64,000 nucleotides of DNA, taken from assembly GCF_030265065.1 (NCBI RefSeq), contig NC_080408.1:32544501-32608500 (forward strand). Direction: 5' to 3'. The position numbers were made by a program, and so were the translations under genes. The notes under the pieces were generated by a model. The model worked only from the letters and a program-made list of their open reading frames with translations, was not told the origin of the DNA and searched no databases. Positions 1 to 11,452 of the stretch are shown piece by piece (the first letter of the stretch is position 1; every line of letters begins with the position of its first letter). The DNA is from Corythoichthys intestinalis (lineage: Eukaryota > Chordata > Actinopteri > Syngnathiformes > Syngnathidae).

Positions 1-191
1 AAAAAAAAAGAGAGAAAGCCCTGGTCTCATTCAAAGCACCAATTAAATGCTGTGATCTTTTTTTTTTTTTAATATATATATCTGAAAATATTTTCATTTG
101 ACTTCAACCAGGAGTGACACAAGAGCCAATAAAAAGTTGTTTAATGTCTGACCGCTTGTGTTGCCTCATGATTCACGAAAAATATGCTTTG
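1..191. other. Intergenic or intronic AT-rich sequence
   Basis: No gene is visible. The stretch begins with a poly-A run and holds a short TA-rich tract. Its last eight bases (184-191, ATGCTTTG) are the left target-site duplication of the hAT element that follows. If snorc lies here on the minus strand, this would be part of an intron. Confidence 0.5.
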
Positions 192-1388
192 TAGAGCTGA
201 AACGAGTACTCGAGCAACTCGAGTAACTCGAGTTTAAAAACTGATCCGAGTGATTTTATTCACCTCGAGTAATCGTTTATTTTGACAGGTCTAAGCATCA
301 CGTTTTGTTAGGACTACTTTTAATGCGGGACAACGCGCTGTCACGTGCGGAGAGGAAGAAGGGGAAAAAAAAAAAACTTACTGCAGCCGACAGCCGCCAC
401 AAACGACGCCGACGTTGCTAAATACTAGCCCGCACAATGCTACATTGGTAACAGGCAGCGTCTGGCGCGTCTCATAGAGATCACATGTATGTTGAACTAG
501 ATGCGAAATGACAGAGTCGGCCGCGTCTGGGCAGCGTTTGTAAACAGCCGCCATCTTAAAGCAGTACAGCGCTAAGCGCTAATAAAGAGCGCTAATAAAG
601 AGCGCTAAGCGCTAATAAATAAGATTAACGTTACTGTCGCTACTAGCTCACGGAACGTTAGCCCTGCGGAGGGCTAGGTTTCAATTAATTATGACCACTG
701 TCGATGCGTGGCTAACGTGTCTTACATACAGGCTTTAACATAACATAGCATTGTGGAGTGATGAGGGTGTAAAATAAAAACTTAATCATGCTAACTATCA
801 ATTTTAGCTCAGTAGTCATTGCTGGATAAAACACCAAGTAGCACTGGTCCCTAATGTGCTCCAATACAGCCTGTATCATACATTTATTTTGAACACTGCA
901 AAAACTCAAAATCCTATCAGGACTTACAGTTTAGACTAACTTAAAACTTAACTAGAACTTAAAAATGGCTTGACACAAAGAGAAATTCAATTGAAACACG
1001 TGGGAAAAAAATCCTAACTTTTAAGTGATTTGTGTTATCAAGCGTAACGGCATTTTTAGGTAAGATATATATATATAATAATAAGATCTAAAAATTTTTT
1101 GAGTGAAAGCAGTGAATTAGTCTTTTTTTTTGAATTAGTCTTTTTTTTTTTTTAATTCTAGTTACACCTGAGATGCAATTGTTGGCTGTTTTCAACAATA
1201 TACAACGAAAATAAAGACATTGATTGACTGAAAATGGTTCAAGATTAGATGAAATGTCTTGTTTTCTCATGTATATGTATAATTGCTCTTCACCTAAAAA
1301 TATATTTGTTTTATCCGATTACTCGATTAATCGATAGAATTTTCAGTCGATTACTCGATTACTAAAATATTTGATAGCTGCAGCCCTA
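192..1388. mobile_element. Non-autonomous hAT element, perfect 8-bp TSD
   Basis: The element runs from TAGAGCTGAAACGAG on the left to a right end whose reverse complement starts TAGGGCTGCAGC. It is flanked by a perfect 8-bp duplication, ATGCTTTG, at 184-191 and 1389-1396. Eight-base duplications and TAG...CTG ends are typical of the hAT superfamily. The terminal regions are rich in CTCGAG/CGATTACTCGATT-type repeats, and positions 566-620 carry a short tandem AGCGCTAATAA-like array. No transposase is visible, so it depended on a partner element. The short open frames inside are not convincing genes. Confidence 0.85.
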
Positions 1389-1409
1389 ATGCTTTGCTTT
1401 AGAATTTTA

Positions 1410-1523
1410 ATGCATCCCAGGCTTTGGCATCGCGATGCATTGCCTAATCGAACTGAATCGAATCGTGGCCCTCCGAATCGTAATCAAATCGAATCGTGAG
1501 GGCAGTGCCGATGCACACCTCTA
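1410..1523. repeat. hAT-type terminal fragment
   Basis: About 110 bp of GAATCGAATCGTG-like short repeats ending in GCACACCTCTA. The reverse complement starts TAGAGGTGTGCATCGG, the kind of terminus seen on the complete element at 38,125-38,968. Only one end is recognisable, so this is a truncated copy. Confidence 0.5.
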
Positions 1524-1610
1524 GTGTTTATACAGTATATCAATATCCTCATACCAAAGGGCATAGGTTTGGGCTAAACATTTGTAGGGACGTTATAACA
1601 GCATAAGCTA

Positions 1611-3114
1611 CAGTGCTGGCCAAAAGTATTGGCACCGCTACAATTCTTTCAGATAATGCTCAAATTTCTCCTAGAAAATGATTGCAATTATAAATGCTTT
1701 GGTAGTAATACTTTCTTTTTATTTGCTTGCAATGAAAAAAAGAAAAGAGAATGGGGAAAAAAAAAAAAATCATTATCATTTTACCAAAAGCTCCAAAAAT
1801 GGGCCGGAGATAAGTATTGGCACCCTAAGCCTAATACGTGGTAGCACAACCTTTACACAAAATAACTGCGACCAAATTGCCATTTTCAGATCTCTCCACA
1901 GGTGATCTATGGGATTCAGGTCTGGACCCATTGCAGGCCTCTTTAGAAATCTCCAGTGCTTTCTCTCAAACCATTTTCTAGTGCTTTTTGAAGTGTGTTT
2001 AGGGTCATTGCCCTGCTGGAAGACCCATGACCTCTGAGGGAGACTCAGCTTTCTCACATTGGGCCCTACATTATGTTGCAAAATTTGTTGGTAGTCTTCA
2101 GACTTCATAATGCCATGCACACGGTCAAGCAGTCCAGTGCTAGAGGCAGCAAACCAACCCGAAAACATCAGGGAACGTAAATCATGTTTGATTGTGGGGA
2201 CCATGTTTTTTTTCTTTGAAGGCCTCGTTTTTTTCCCCTGTAAACTCAATGTTGATGCCTTTTCCCAAAAAGCTCTACTTTTGTCTCATCTGACCAGAGA
2301 ACATTCTTTCATGGCTTTCTCAGGTAAATTTTGACACTCCAGCCAGGCTTTTTTTATATCTCTGGCTCAGAAGTGGGGTCTTCCTGGGTATCCTACCATA
2401 GAGTCCCTTTTCATTCAGATGCCGACGGATAATACGGGTTGACACTGTTGTACCCTCGGACTGCAGGACAGCTTGAACTTGTTGGGATGTTAGTTGAGGT
2501 TCTTTATCCACCCTCTACACAATCTTTCGTTGAAATCACTCGTCAATTTTTCTTTCCCGTCCACATCTAGGGAGTTTAGCCACAGTGCTATGGGCTTTAC
2601 ACTTATTGATGACACTGTGCACGGTAGACACAGCAACATTCAGGTCTTTGGAGATGGATTTGTAGCCTTGACATTACCCATGCTTCCTCACAATTTTGCT
2701 TCTGAAGTCCTCAAGCAGTTCTTTGGTCTTCTTTCTTTTCTCCATGCTCAATGTGGTACACACAAGGACACAGGACAGAGGTTGAGTCAACTTTAATCCA
2801 TTTTAACTGGCTGCAAGCGTGATTTAGTTATTGCCACCACAGGTAAGTAACAGGTGCTGTTAATTACACAATTTAGAGAAGCATCACATGATTTTTGAAA
2901 GGGTGCCAATACTTTTGTCCGGCCGATTTTTGGAGTTTTGTGTAAAATAATAATGTTTTAAATTTTTTTCCCGTTCTCTTTAGTGTTTTTTCATTGCAAG
3001 AAGAATAAATGAAAATATTACTACCAAAGCATCTGTTATTGCAATCATTTTCCGGGAGAAATTGAGCATTAACTGACAGAATTGCAGGAGTGCCAATACT
3101 TTTGGCCAGCATTG
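1611..3114 (-). mobile_element. Tc1-like transposon, copy 1
   Basis: Inverted ends CAGTGCTGGCCAAAAGTATT and its mirror (near 3,087-3,114) are bounded by TA at 1609-1610 and 3115-3116, the Tc1/mariner target duplication. The full-length layout of about 1.5 kb contains a minus-strand transposase relic. Sister copies are at 11,453-15,485 and 16,750-17,609. Confidence 0.9.
1831..2745 (-). pseudogene. Tc1-family transposase, decayed
   Basis: Read on the minus strand from ATG at 2743-2745. The DNA-binding half is recognisable (helix-turn-helix region, then [16 protein letters not shown] and [14 protein letters not shown]), followed by LWSDET-type and FQQGNDPKHTSKS-type catalytic blocks and DLNPIDHLWRDLK. 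The second catalytic Asp block reads QQGNDPKH, so the usual first Asp is Gly. In the final block Asp replaces the expected Glu (PIDHLW). Several stops and frame changes split the reading frame, so the copy cannot be active. Confidence 0.85.
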
Positions 3115-4016
3115 TACATGTATACTTTTTGCTGTGACCAGGACATTAATAGGAATAAACAGATTGATTAAACGGGGGCTACATTTCTCACAAATAGCAA
3201 ATAATTAATTGATAGGCTAAATGATCAATGCAAAATAAATCTGTACCAACTTTCATGTGCATTTTTTTAGGTGATACACGGTTCGATTCAATTGTTTTCA
3301 AAAACAACTAAAGAAACATTTTGAAAAACTTTATTAGCAAATTTAAATTTCAATATTTGAACATAAATTATATTAACATACATAATAAATACACACTTCT
3401 TAATAATCTCTTCACAATCCAGGAATGCAAAAAAAAAAACATTTATCTTAAGACCACTCAACATTTTGTGTCTAATGTCTAAATAAATAAATATAATTTA
3501 AAAAAACTCCAAGTCAGGGTATCACAAACATAAATAAAAATGGAGCCTTCCTTCAGGTAAAACACGACTCCTTTTCCCCTACAAGCATAGCTACACGCAA
3601 CATAAAATGAAAACCTTTTACCTCAACTAGCATTAATGTATGATTATCTGAAAAAAAATGACTGGAGAGGCTGCAAATAAAAATATCTTTAAATATATAA
3701 TGTAGAAAGTAAATAAATAAATTTAAAATAGATGCAAGTCATCAGCCAATCAAACATGCGTTTGAGGGGAAAAATGGACTGACACATTCAGCAAGTAAAA
3801 AGGGGTAAATGAAATTGAACATCATGAAAATATTTCACTTAATAATGGTAGGATCTATTCTATCCTTATAACATAAAGGAAGACAATCTAAATTATAAAT
3901 ATCACTGAAGTCATTATCTAATGCAAAATAAGGTTGCTTAAAAGTTGGTGGGGACAATTTGAGCAAAAGTTGGTAGTGTTATGTCCCTACTGTCCCTATG
4001 CAATCCTACGCTCTTG

Positions 4017-4190
4017 CTTATACCGCGGACATATTTTGTTGCTTGTAACCCTTAATTGACTGCCTTTGACAGTTATAGAAATCAAATCCATTTCAACTGG
4101 GAAGGCTGGGATTAAGCGATCGCTGCCCTCCCTCCCTGTAAAAATTGTTTAGAAATCTATTGCCCTCAATGGCAGTAAATGAGTTCATAC
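4017..4190. repeat. Copy of a dispersed palindromic repeat
   Basis: Contains the paired motifs AAATCCATTTCAACTGGGA and CAATGGCAGTAAATGAGTT, which recur in both orientations at about a dozen places in this window (see findings). Confidence 0.6.
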
Positions 4191-5592
4191 TTTTAAGTGC
4201 CTACGACAGCAAAATGCATGTTTATTTCATATTTCACACAGAATTTTATGCTCCTGAATGAAATGGACCGCTTGGATGTGTATGAAAGCGATCAATTAAT
4301 ATATTCAATTTTTGCAATCCCGTGCCATGAAAATGAGTGACTTCCTGGACTGAGGAAGAATGTGAATGTGACGTCACCCGGGTCAGCATCTCACAATACA
4401 GCATTGCTTTATAGCATGCAGATGGACTGTGGATTCAGCTGATTTTGCGGATTAATGTGTTTCCATTTTTCGCATCACGGCAGCCAAATGTGCTGCAGGT
4501 TTTTGTTGCTGCATCAGGGAGAGGCGTGTGAGCCTTTTTGGGTTTCAAAAAGTTCCTGTTTACCGCGGCGAATGGCCAAAACAAGTCCGACAAGTCTGGG
4601 ACCATTGGAGGAAGTGAGTAAACTATGTGTTTTGTATCATGTCAAATATAGGGATCATGGCACACGTTTTAATAAGGAGGTGGCTTGCATTTTGTGGCTG
4701 GCAATGCTCCTTGTCGACCGGCGGCTTGTCGCACACCCCATTTGGTCCTCTTTGCGTGCCCACTGAGAATGGTCTTTCCTCGGCTTGGCAACGAGCACTG
4801 GCAGCCCGCTGTGGCTGCAGTAGAACGACGAGCTGTAACTTGCTTGGCCCGGGAGCTGGCCGATCCAGCCCGCTCGGTCCTCTTCGCGTGCCCACCGAGA
4901 ATGCGCTTTCCTCGGCTTGGCGACGAGCAGCTCCGCGCTCCGACGTCGGCCGGTTTGTCAGCCAAGAATGTGCTATTTTCGGCGTTCATTCCCGGCGAAG
5001 AGCACTGCCAACCCGCCGTTGTTTACGCTCTTTTCTCCTTCTTCGAAGCCAGGGCAGGGAAATGACAAAAGCCAGACTCCAGTGGCATAAAATACCGTCC
5101 AGGAGAGGAAGAAGTCGGCAGTTTTGACCATTATGCAGTAATTTTGCCCTGTCCTACTGAATAAATGCATTTTTGATATTTCATATTCCATTTAGCACAA
5201 GGGTGTTATTTGTCATGACCATACCATTTATTTAGCAATTGGGGGAAAAATACTTGGATAAAAAGAATATCCTGTAAAAATATTGGAGTAGAGAGATTGA
5301 AACAATCATGGCATTTTAATGCTGTCTGTCACCTTTTTCTCATTCTGAATCTTCCCCCCCAAAGGGCTGAATTCTAAATCAGAAAATCGTGACCCTGCCG
5401 ACGTCATCCTCCAACTGGGGACGCTAGAGTGCTATAATGACAGGCTGGGCTAAACAGTAGATTAAAAGACTAATTTCTCGTCATCTGCGCTTTGCCAAAT
5501 TGTTTTATACAGTTAAATCGTCTCAAAATATGATTTTAATTTACAAAATAATGCTATTTAAGATTTTTTTATACCGTCACAGGCACTTTAAA
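4190..5592 (+). mobile_element. THAP-bearing DNA transposon copy A (Kolobok- or P-like)
   Basis: The left end reads TTTTAAGTGCCTACGACAG and the right end, reverse-complemented, reads CTTTTAAAGTGCCTGTGAC. The TTAA-like flanks suggest a Kolobok-type TTAA target. Around 4,500-4,610 a degenerate reading contains the block GFPKDPEEWAKQVRQ (clearer in the inverted sister at 6,770-7,985). That is the second half of a THAP zinc finger, a domain found in Kolobok and P-element transposases. The interior (4,740-4,990) is GC-rich and holds a repeated CGTGCCCAC.GAGAATG module. No full transposase remains. I am sure it is a repeat; the superfamily is inferred. Confidence 0.6.
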
Positions 5593-5825
5593 AGAAATTA
5601 CATTTTTAAAACCTGATATTTCCTTACCCGATTACAAGCCTCTGTTTATTAAATGAATGTGGCAGGATTTCAAGTTGCGTGAATTGATTTTTCTGACAGC
5701 TGCCCTTAAAGAGTACGTTTGCACACCTCTGTCCTAGGCCTCCCTATTCAAATGGAATGGACGTGTATCGCCATGTGTCTTCTGCCGTCGCCAATGTTAG
5801 TAAAGACAAAGTGAGTGATTTTGAC
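5593..5825. other. Spacer, no gene seen
   Basis: AT-rich sequence between the THAP-bearing element and the snorc-like exon. A minus-strand continuation of that exon stays open for a short way (to a stop near 5,797) but resembles nothing known. Confidence 0.5.
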
Positions 5826-5993
5826 CTTCCTCCTCGTCTGGGATGAGGCCTTGCGTGACATCCTCGTAGTCGAAAGTGAAAGCCTGTTCAGTCATGTGAT
5901 GAAGGAGCTCCTTGGTGGTGGTAGGGCCCACGTCAGCGGGGGTCTCTCCCGACATGGCGTCCTGGTTGTCCGTGGATGGGTCGGCCACCGTCT
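5826..5993 (-). CDS. snorc: Candidate snorc exon 2 (acidic ectodomain)
   Basis: SNORC (C2orf82) is a small type I membrane proteoglycan of cartilage with a signal peptide, an acidic Ser/Thr/Pro-rich ectodomain and a C-terminal membrane segment. On the minus strand a good acceptor (pyrimidine tract, TTTGCAG) opens an exon at 5,993. It encodes ETVADPSTDNQDAM, then SGETPADVGPTTTKE, then FTFDYEDVTQGLIPDEEE: acidic, rich in Ser/Thr and charged like such an ectodomain. The exon starts in phase 1, matching the end of the signal-peptide exon at 25,342. The donor is unusual (G|GTCAAA), so the 3' edge is less certain. No membrane segment follows in the window; it would lie beyond position 1. Family assignment rests on layout and synteny, not on close sequence identity. 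Confidence 0.5.
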
Positions 5994-6309
5994 CTGCAAA
6001 ACAGAAAAATTGATATAAACCGTGATTGCCGTCGGTGTGTTTGAGTCGCCAATAAGGGTCTTCTGTGTGTCCTCCAACGGCACAGCGCCGGCGGCAGTAT
6101 AAGGATGTCTTTGTAGAGAGGCAATATTTTGTCCGTTTGAGCGTCAGGTGGCCTCCTGACATGTTATTTTTTCCTTCCTTCGATGTTCCAAGGAACCTAC
6201 CGGACTGGCTGAAAAGCGCCTTCAGTTGAGTGGCTATCGCTGATGCTATGGTTCAAAATATGAAATTTTACACTCCCTGCACACTCGACTGAATGCAGTT
6301 ATTCCAAAC
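5994..6309. other. Intron sequence upstream of the snorc-like exon
   Basis: No further exon or repeat family recognised here. Confidence 0.5.
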
Positions 6310-6550
6310 CAGGGGTGTCCAAATCGGTTCTCAAGGGCCAAAGTGGGTCCTGGTTTTTGTTCCTACTGGTCAAACACAGACCGTTTAACCAATGAGGTTT
6401 CTGCTAAAACAAGCAACGCCTGATTACAATATACTGATTACGGAACACTTGTAAACCACCAGATTGGTCCAAAGGTGTCATCCTGATTTGTTGAAAATAA
6501 ATCCAGCGCTCACTGCGGCCTGAAGTGGAGTAGTTTAGGGATCTCTACTC
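6310..6550. mobile_element. Short hAT-like MITE (CAGGGGTGTCCAAA end)
   Basis: About 240 bp, beginning CAGGGGTGTCCAAATCGG and ending with a decayed mirror image (TAGTTTAGGGATCTCTACTC). It contains GTGGGTCCTGGTTTTTGTTC and CACTGCGGCC blocks shared with the copy at 41,799-43,047, whose ends are clearer. CAGGGGTCTCC-type ends are typical of Charlie-like hAT MITEs. The target duplication is not recognisable at this copy. Confidence 0.65.
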
Positions 6551-6769
6551 TAAATTATTAAGTATGACCCGCAGGAAAAGCTACTATTTCTCATAGTTGG
6601 GTATACCTCTGCCAAAGCCTGTTTTATCTTAGTGTTTGACTAAATGTGCCCAGATTAACACAGAGTATGTTAACAAATAAACCAAACAACGCTGTAAACC
6701 TTTCAGGGACAGTAGTCAATACAGTGAACAATGAACATTTATTCAAACGTTATCATTATCTTATCCCAT

Positions 6770-7985
6770 TCACAGGGCTAAATTACTGCATAATGGTCAA
6801 AACTGCCGACTTCTTGGACCTCCCGGTATTTTATGCCACCGGGGTTAGCCTGGCTTATGTCATTTCCCTGACCCGGCTTCTGAGACGGAGGAAAGAGCCT
6901 AAACAAAACAGGAGGCATGAGAACGATATGCAAACCCAAACCAAGCGGCTCTTTCAAGTCTTTTCCTCGCCTTTCGAAAACAAAAAAATCACACAAAACT
7001 CCCCTGACTGGTGTCACACACGGCGGCGGGGTTGATTGTCATCACTGATTGGCCAGCCCCTGGCGGTGAGCCAGTTTCAGCTCGTCGTTCTGCTGCAGCC
7101 CCGGCAGTCAGGCAGTGCTCATCGCCGGGACACAGAGGGGAATGAACGCCGAAAATGGCGCATTCTCGGTGACGTTGGAGTGTGTGGCTGCCCGAGCCGT
7201 AGCTGAGTATAATGCGAAAAGGACCAACGGGGGTGGAAGTCTGGACACAATCGAGAACCGGAGACGAGAGCGGAGGACTTCCCGAGCCCAATGCGGAAAT
7301 AGTGCTCTCGGCGGGCACGCAAAGAGTGTACAGAGGGGTGGAAGACTCTACAATCGAAAACCGCAGACGAGAGTGCGTGGCTGCCCGAGCACGGACACTC
7401 ATCGGCCTGCGACCATGGTATGCGACAAGCCACTGATCGTCGGCCGAGTGGCCTTCTCCGTGGACAGGGAGCATTGTCACCCACAAAATGCAAGCCACCT
7501 CCTTATTAAAATGTTTGCCTTGATCCCAGTATTTCACATAACATAAAATACAAAGCTTACTTACTTAGTCATCCGTCCTATGGTCTCTGAATTGTCGGAC
7601 TTGTTTAGCCCATTCTTCAGGATCTTTTGGAAATCCAAAAAGCCTCACACCACTCTCCCCGGTGTAGCAACAAAAGCACATTGGGCTGGTGTGACGCAAA
7701 AAATAAACAAATTAATCTCAAAATCAGCTGAATCCGCAGTCCTTTTGCATACGATAGTAATGGCTGTATTGTGAGATGATTAGTCTGCTGACGTCACATT
7801 CACTTTCTTCCTCAATCCGATTCCGTGGCCGGAAGTCTCTCATTTTCGAAGCGCGGGATTAAAAAAATTGAATAAATATATCGATCACTTTCACACACAT
7901 CCAAGCAGTCCATTTCATTCAGGAGCATAAAATACCGCGTGTAATATGAAATAAACATGCTTTTTTGTGTCCCAGGCACTTTAAA
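6770..7985 (-). mobile_element. THAP-bearing DNA transposon copy B, inverted and truncated
   Basis: This is the reverse-complement relative of the element at 4,190-5,592, about 1.2 kb long. Read on the minus strand it starts at its AAAGTGCCTGGGAC terminus (about 7,985) and runs through a block encoding GFPKDPEEWAKQVRQ near 7,575-7,640, the core of a THAP zinc finger. It ends abruptly near 6,770 in sequence matching 5,120-5,150 of copy A, so its second terminus is missing. Copies A and B form a large imperfect inverted pair. Confidence 0.6.
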
Positions 7986-8728
7986 GTAATTATCTGAACG
8001 CTTGGCCGTGCACCTTACAGGAATTAAAAAACAAGAAGGGGTCAAGCATTGAGCCCTGTGGGACCCCATCCTTCCCAAGCAAAGACTTGATGCAGTGTTG
8101 ACTGTAAAACTTAGTGGTATTTTTTTTACTTCAGTAGATTTTCACCTACATTTTATTTAATTCTTTCATGAAAAAAAATATTATATATATATATATATTT
8201 TTTAAACCCTTTCAGGGCACTCGTTTAACTCATTGGGGACAGATTCGTTCGTTTATTCGACCCTCCCAGGATTGGACGTCTAGCACCGTCAATAGCACTG
8301 AAACATTAGCATTTATCGCCAGTCTTCCCAGTTTAAATGAAATAAATGTCTATCGACATCATTGGCATGCAATGAATTAAATACTATGAAAAATAAAATC
8401 AACTTTAGAGTGTTACTTTGGGCTGTAACCAATGTGAATTTCGTTAAAATTTCTTCTAAATTAATTTTAATTTTATTATTAAGTTTTTATTTTCATTGTA
8501 TTTATACATTTATTTATAATGATAAAAAGATTATAAAACATACAATAATGATTAAATATACTTTATACGTAATAAAAATTGTCTTAAGTGTCAAAAAAGT
8601 TTTTTTTAAAGACCAAAAATATTCACTTGCGCTATAAAAAAGGTCATAAGTGTCAATTTTTGAAAAGCTGTCCACTTTAGTAAATACTGTCCCTGAAATT
8701 AAACAGTTTTAAAAACTAATTTTAATAG
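7986..8728. other. AT-rich sequence with one dispersed palindromic repeat
   Basis: Positions 8,226-8,382 carry a dispersed-repeat copy (TTGGACGTCTAGCACCGTCA at 8,272 and AATTAAATACTATG near the end). The remainder is very AT-rich with no credible gene. Positions 8,721-8,728 (TTTAATAG) are the left duplication of the next hAT element. Confidence 0.5.
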
Positions 8729-10007
8729 TAGGGACGTAACAGTATACAAAAATCTCGGTTCGGTACGTACCTCGGTTTTGAGGTCACGGTTCGGTTCATT
8801 TTCGGTACAGTAAGAAAACAAAATGCAAAATATAAATGTGCTAGTTGTTTATTACACACTTTTGTGCTTTCAACAATAGGAACATAAGCCTACACAAAGC
8901 TAGAATTCAGCTCAAAAACTAGCGGGTATTTAAAGATAATCCAACAACAATTTGCCTTTCAGACCCCGCTTATTGGTCAGCTTTCTTTCTGAAAGAAGAA
9001 AAAAGTCCTGTGCTAAAGAGAAAAGCAATCCCAATGACAAAGATTTTAACATGTATTTTAAAAATGAAATGCCTCAATGAAACATTTTTTTTTTCTTATG
9101 AACGGTTTTCAAAAGCTTTATTGGTGGATTTTCTCAAGTTAAAGCGCCACACAGAAATTAATAAATTTAATTGTGTAAGCAGGACATTTGTATTATTCTT
9201 ATTATTTAATTACAGGTGTTTTAGCTCATTTCAATTTATTTTATTTAAATGGGCAATTAATTATTTTATTATGTGTTTATATTTTACAAATGTGATGGAG
9301 TATTCATTTATATTGTACATTTTATGCTGTATAGCTTTAGTTCCTATGTAAATATTAGCTCCTACTTGTTTTGTTGTGGTAGGAGGGTTTGTATTGAACA
9401 CAGGGCTGTGTTGGTTATTATAATAGCAGAGAAGACAGCAGTAAATCAACAAAGACAAGTCAACTGTGCCCTGATCTACCACTCAAGAGATCTGATGGAC
9501 TCAAAAAGTAGGTTACGAGTCTATATTAGTTTGAAAATCGACCGGATCCACCATATTTTTACACGAGTGACTTCCGGCCCGATCCTAGCTACCGGTAGTG
9601 GTATTGACGCAGGAGGGCCGCGTCTCGCGTCAAATAATAAACTCTGTCGTTCTTTTTGCGTGCGTCGCGTTGAGCCGCTTCTGGGACGCATCTAACACGC
9701 GGCCGCACTGTGACTGGTGTGCATTTGCTGATTGACTCTAACGCCCGCGTTTCACTGCGTTCTCGCGGCGGCCACCTTGTCGCGCCGTTGACGTCTCTGG
9801 GTTATAATGTCCTACCGTGTTGGTCCTCATTATAGTAGAGAAGATGGAGTAAATATAATCTACACAAAGAAACTGTAACCCGATCGACTCACAGTCTCGA
9901 AAAGAGGGTTATATTACGTCAGAAACTCGTTCGGTATGCGTCCGTTCCGAACCGAGCACCACGTACCGAAACGGTTCAATACTATTACATGTACCGTTAG
10001 ACCCTTA
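8729..10007. mobile_element. Non-autonomous hAT element, perfect 8-bp TSD
   Basis: Begins TAGGGACGTAACAGTATAC. The right end, reverse-complemented, begins TAAGGGTCTAACGGTAC. The flanks TTTAATAG at 8,721-8,728 and 10,008-10,015 are identical. CTCGGTTCGGTACGT motifs near both ends point inward. The interior contains two diverged versions of a block (around 9,410-9,530 and 9,820-9,920). No transposase is recognisable. Confidence 0.9.
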
Positions 10008-10015
10008 TTTAATAG

Positions 10016-10548
10016 TATTAATTAAAAGGAGCATTCATTTTTGTAATGACGCTTTACTTTTCCTTCTGGTTTTTCAGAACATTTTTGCAGTTGACATCCC
10101 CCCTTAGAGAAACAAATACATAAATAAATAAACAATTTTAAAAAATGCTCATTATGTTCTTTAAGCGTTCAGTTAGCAAAATTAGTATCAACATTTATTT
10201 GGCAGCAAATGGGTTAGGGACCCCAGATGCCAATTTTGGTTGCACGTATATATTTATTTAAAGAAAAAAAAAAAAGCTTCTGAAAGGAAATATATTGTAA
10301 AACTGCTGATGTTTTTACGTTGATTGTAAAAAGAATCTGATCCATAATTCTAACTCAAGTATCCGTGACTGTATTTATAGTGGTGTCACACTTTATCATC
10401 CCCATGACTGCTGTTTTTACTTTGTTCCGTGGCATATTGAAAGCCTTGGACATTCAACTATTTCACCACTTCATCGTGATTTTTGCTCTAAAATCTGATA
10501 TCCCAAAAACCTGCATTTAATGTGTAGACTTTTTCTATCCACTTTAGC
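10016..10548. other. AT-rich non-coding sequence
   Basis: No repeat family or gene recognised. A good pyrimidine-rich splice acceptor pattern (TTTTTCTATCCACTTTAG) sits at its right end on the plus strand. Confidence 0.4.
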
Positions 10549-10851
10549 TGGAGCAGGTGAGTACTTTTGATAGTGATTCAGCAGAAATAGATTCCAAGCG
10601 GTGTCTTTTTAACTTAGCTAGTATTTGTGTTGACCCAGAAGTTTCCTGTAGCACTAGCAAGACAGGAGGGAGGTTTTTTGGAGGTGCGGGCCCTGGGCCA
10701 GCAGCAGCATCAATGGGGCGTTCAGGGCCCGTGCACAAAAGGCAGCTTGTGCTTAACGGGCCCGCGACCGGTAACAACCAGCCCGGCCCCAACCAGACAG
10801 CGGCCGAGTTCTGTTTGTCAAACAAACTTGTTGATGGAGCGGTTTGCTAAA
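10549..10851 (+). CDS. Unidentified open reading block, possible terminal exon
   Basis: A local GC-rich island in AT-rich surroundings. On the plus strand a strong acceptor pattern is followed by an open frame of 100 codons to a TAA at 10,849-10,851. It encodes LEQVSTFDSDSAEIDSKR, then a Gly/Pro/Ala-rich part (GGAGPGPAAASMGRSG) and NKLVDGAVC at the end. I do not recognise a family. A CAG|GTGAGT donor pattern lies inside its first codons, and the minus strand and another plus frame are also open here, so the coding call is weak. It would lie inside the large intron of the snorc-like gene, on the opposite strand. Confidence 0.25.
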
Positions 10852-11452
10852 GGCCGATCCAAACGGTGAGGGCAACAAATAAGAACATGGACATTTGTTT
10901 CCATGAGGACCGTTTTGACTTTGATGCAAAAAATGTACTGCTGCTGTTTGGGAAGCGAGTCGAGTTGGCAGCCACCACACAGCGCTCGTATATCAAATTT
11001 TCGCTTGGCTGAAAAGTGAATAATATGTTGAAAAACGCGCAAGTTGACTCACTCAGAATGGAAAAAAAATCAGTATACAAAAATTCTAAAACATCAAAAA
11101 CAAATAAATAAATAAAAACTACAACTGTCAATCAATACATAGAGTGCACACCATCGTTCAAATCCCAGGCATTTTTGTTTTCCAGGAAAAGTCAATTTTT
11201 TATCAAATGTGTTGCCAAATGAATAGAAAATATAGTCAAGTCATTGACACGGTTAGGAATACGATTGAGCTGTTGTGGGAGCAGCTTTATCGTATGGCAG
11301 GAGTGAAAGTGGCTAGAATTCTTCGCCGGAACTCCTTTACTTTTATATCGGATAAAGGTCGCCACGAAGCCAGAAGTTTTATCTATTTTTGTACATTTTT
11401 CTCCAAAAACCACCAAAATACCAAAAAGAAAACTGCTTGTGGCACACCCATA
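10852..11452. other. Non-coding sequence
   Basis: No repeat family or gene recognised. It includes an AAATAAATAAATAAA run near 11,101 that could act as a polyadenylation signal on the plus strand. Confidence 0.4.

Larger units (their letters stand above)
1556..4016. mobile_element. hAT-like element (AAAGGGCGTAGG ends), invaded by Tc1
   Basis: The left end reads AAAGGGCATAGGTTTGGG and the right end, reverse-complemented, reads CAAGAGCGTAGGATTGC. The flanks CTCATACC (1548-1555) and CTTATACC (4017-4024) match at 7 of 8 bases, an hAT-type duplication. A sister copy lies at 58,579-59,705, where the right-end sequence (GTTTGGTCTCAACATT-like) matches this copy's left end. The copy is split by the Tc1 element at 1,611-3,114. 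No transposase is visible, and the interior is AT-rich. Confidence 0.7.

Noticed and set aside
4455-5191. Several overlapping frames of 70-166 codons, possibly an arginine-rich gene
   Set aside because: They lie inside a repeat with a sister copy at 6,770-7,985 that lacks the same frames; only the THAP-like block is meaningful.
8362-8637. A 91-codon frame rich in Ile/Lys/Phe
   Set aside because: Typical chance frame in very AT-rich DNA.
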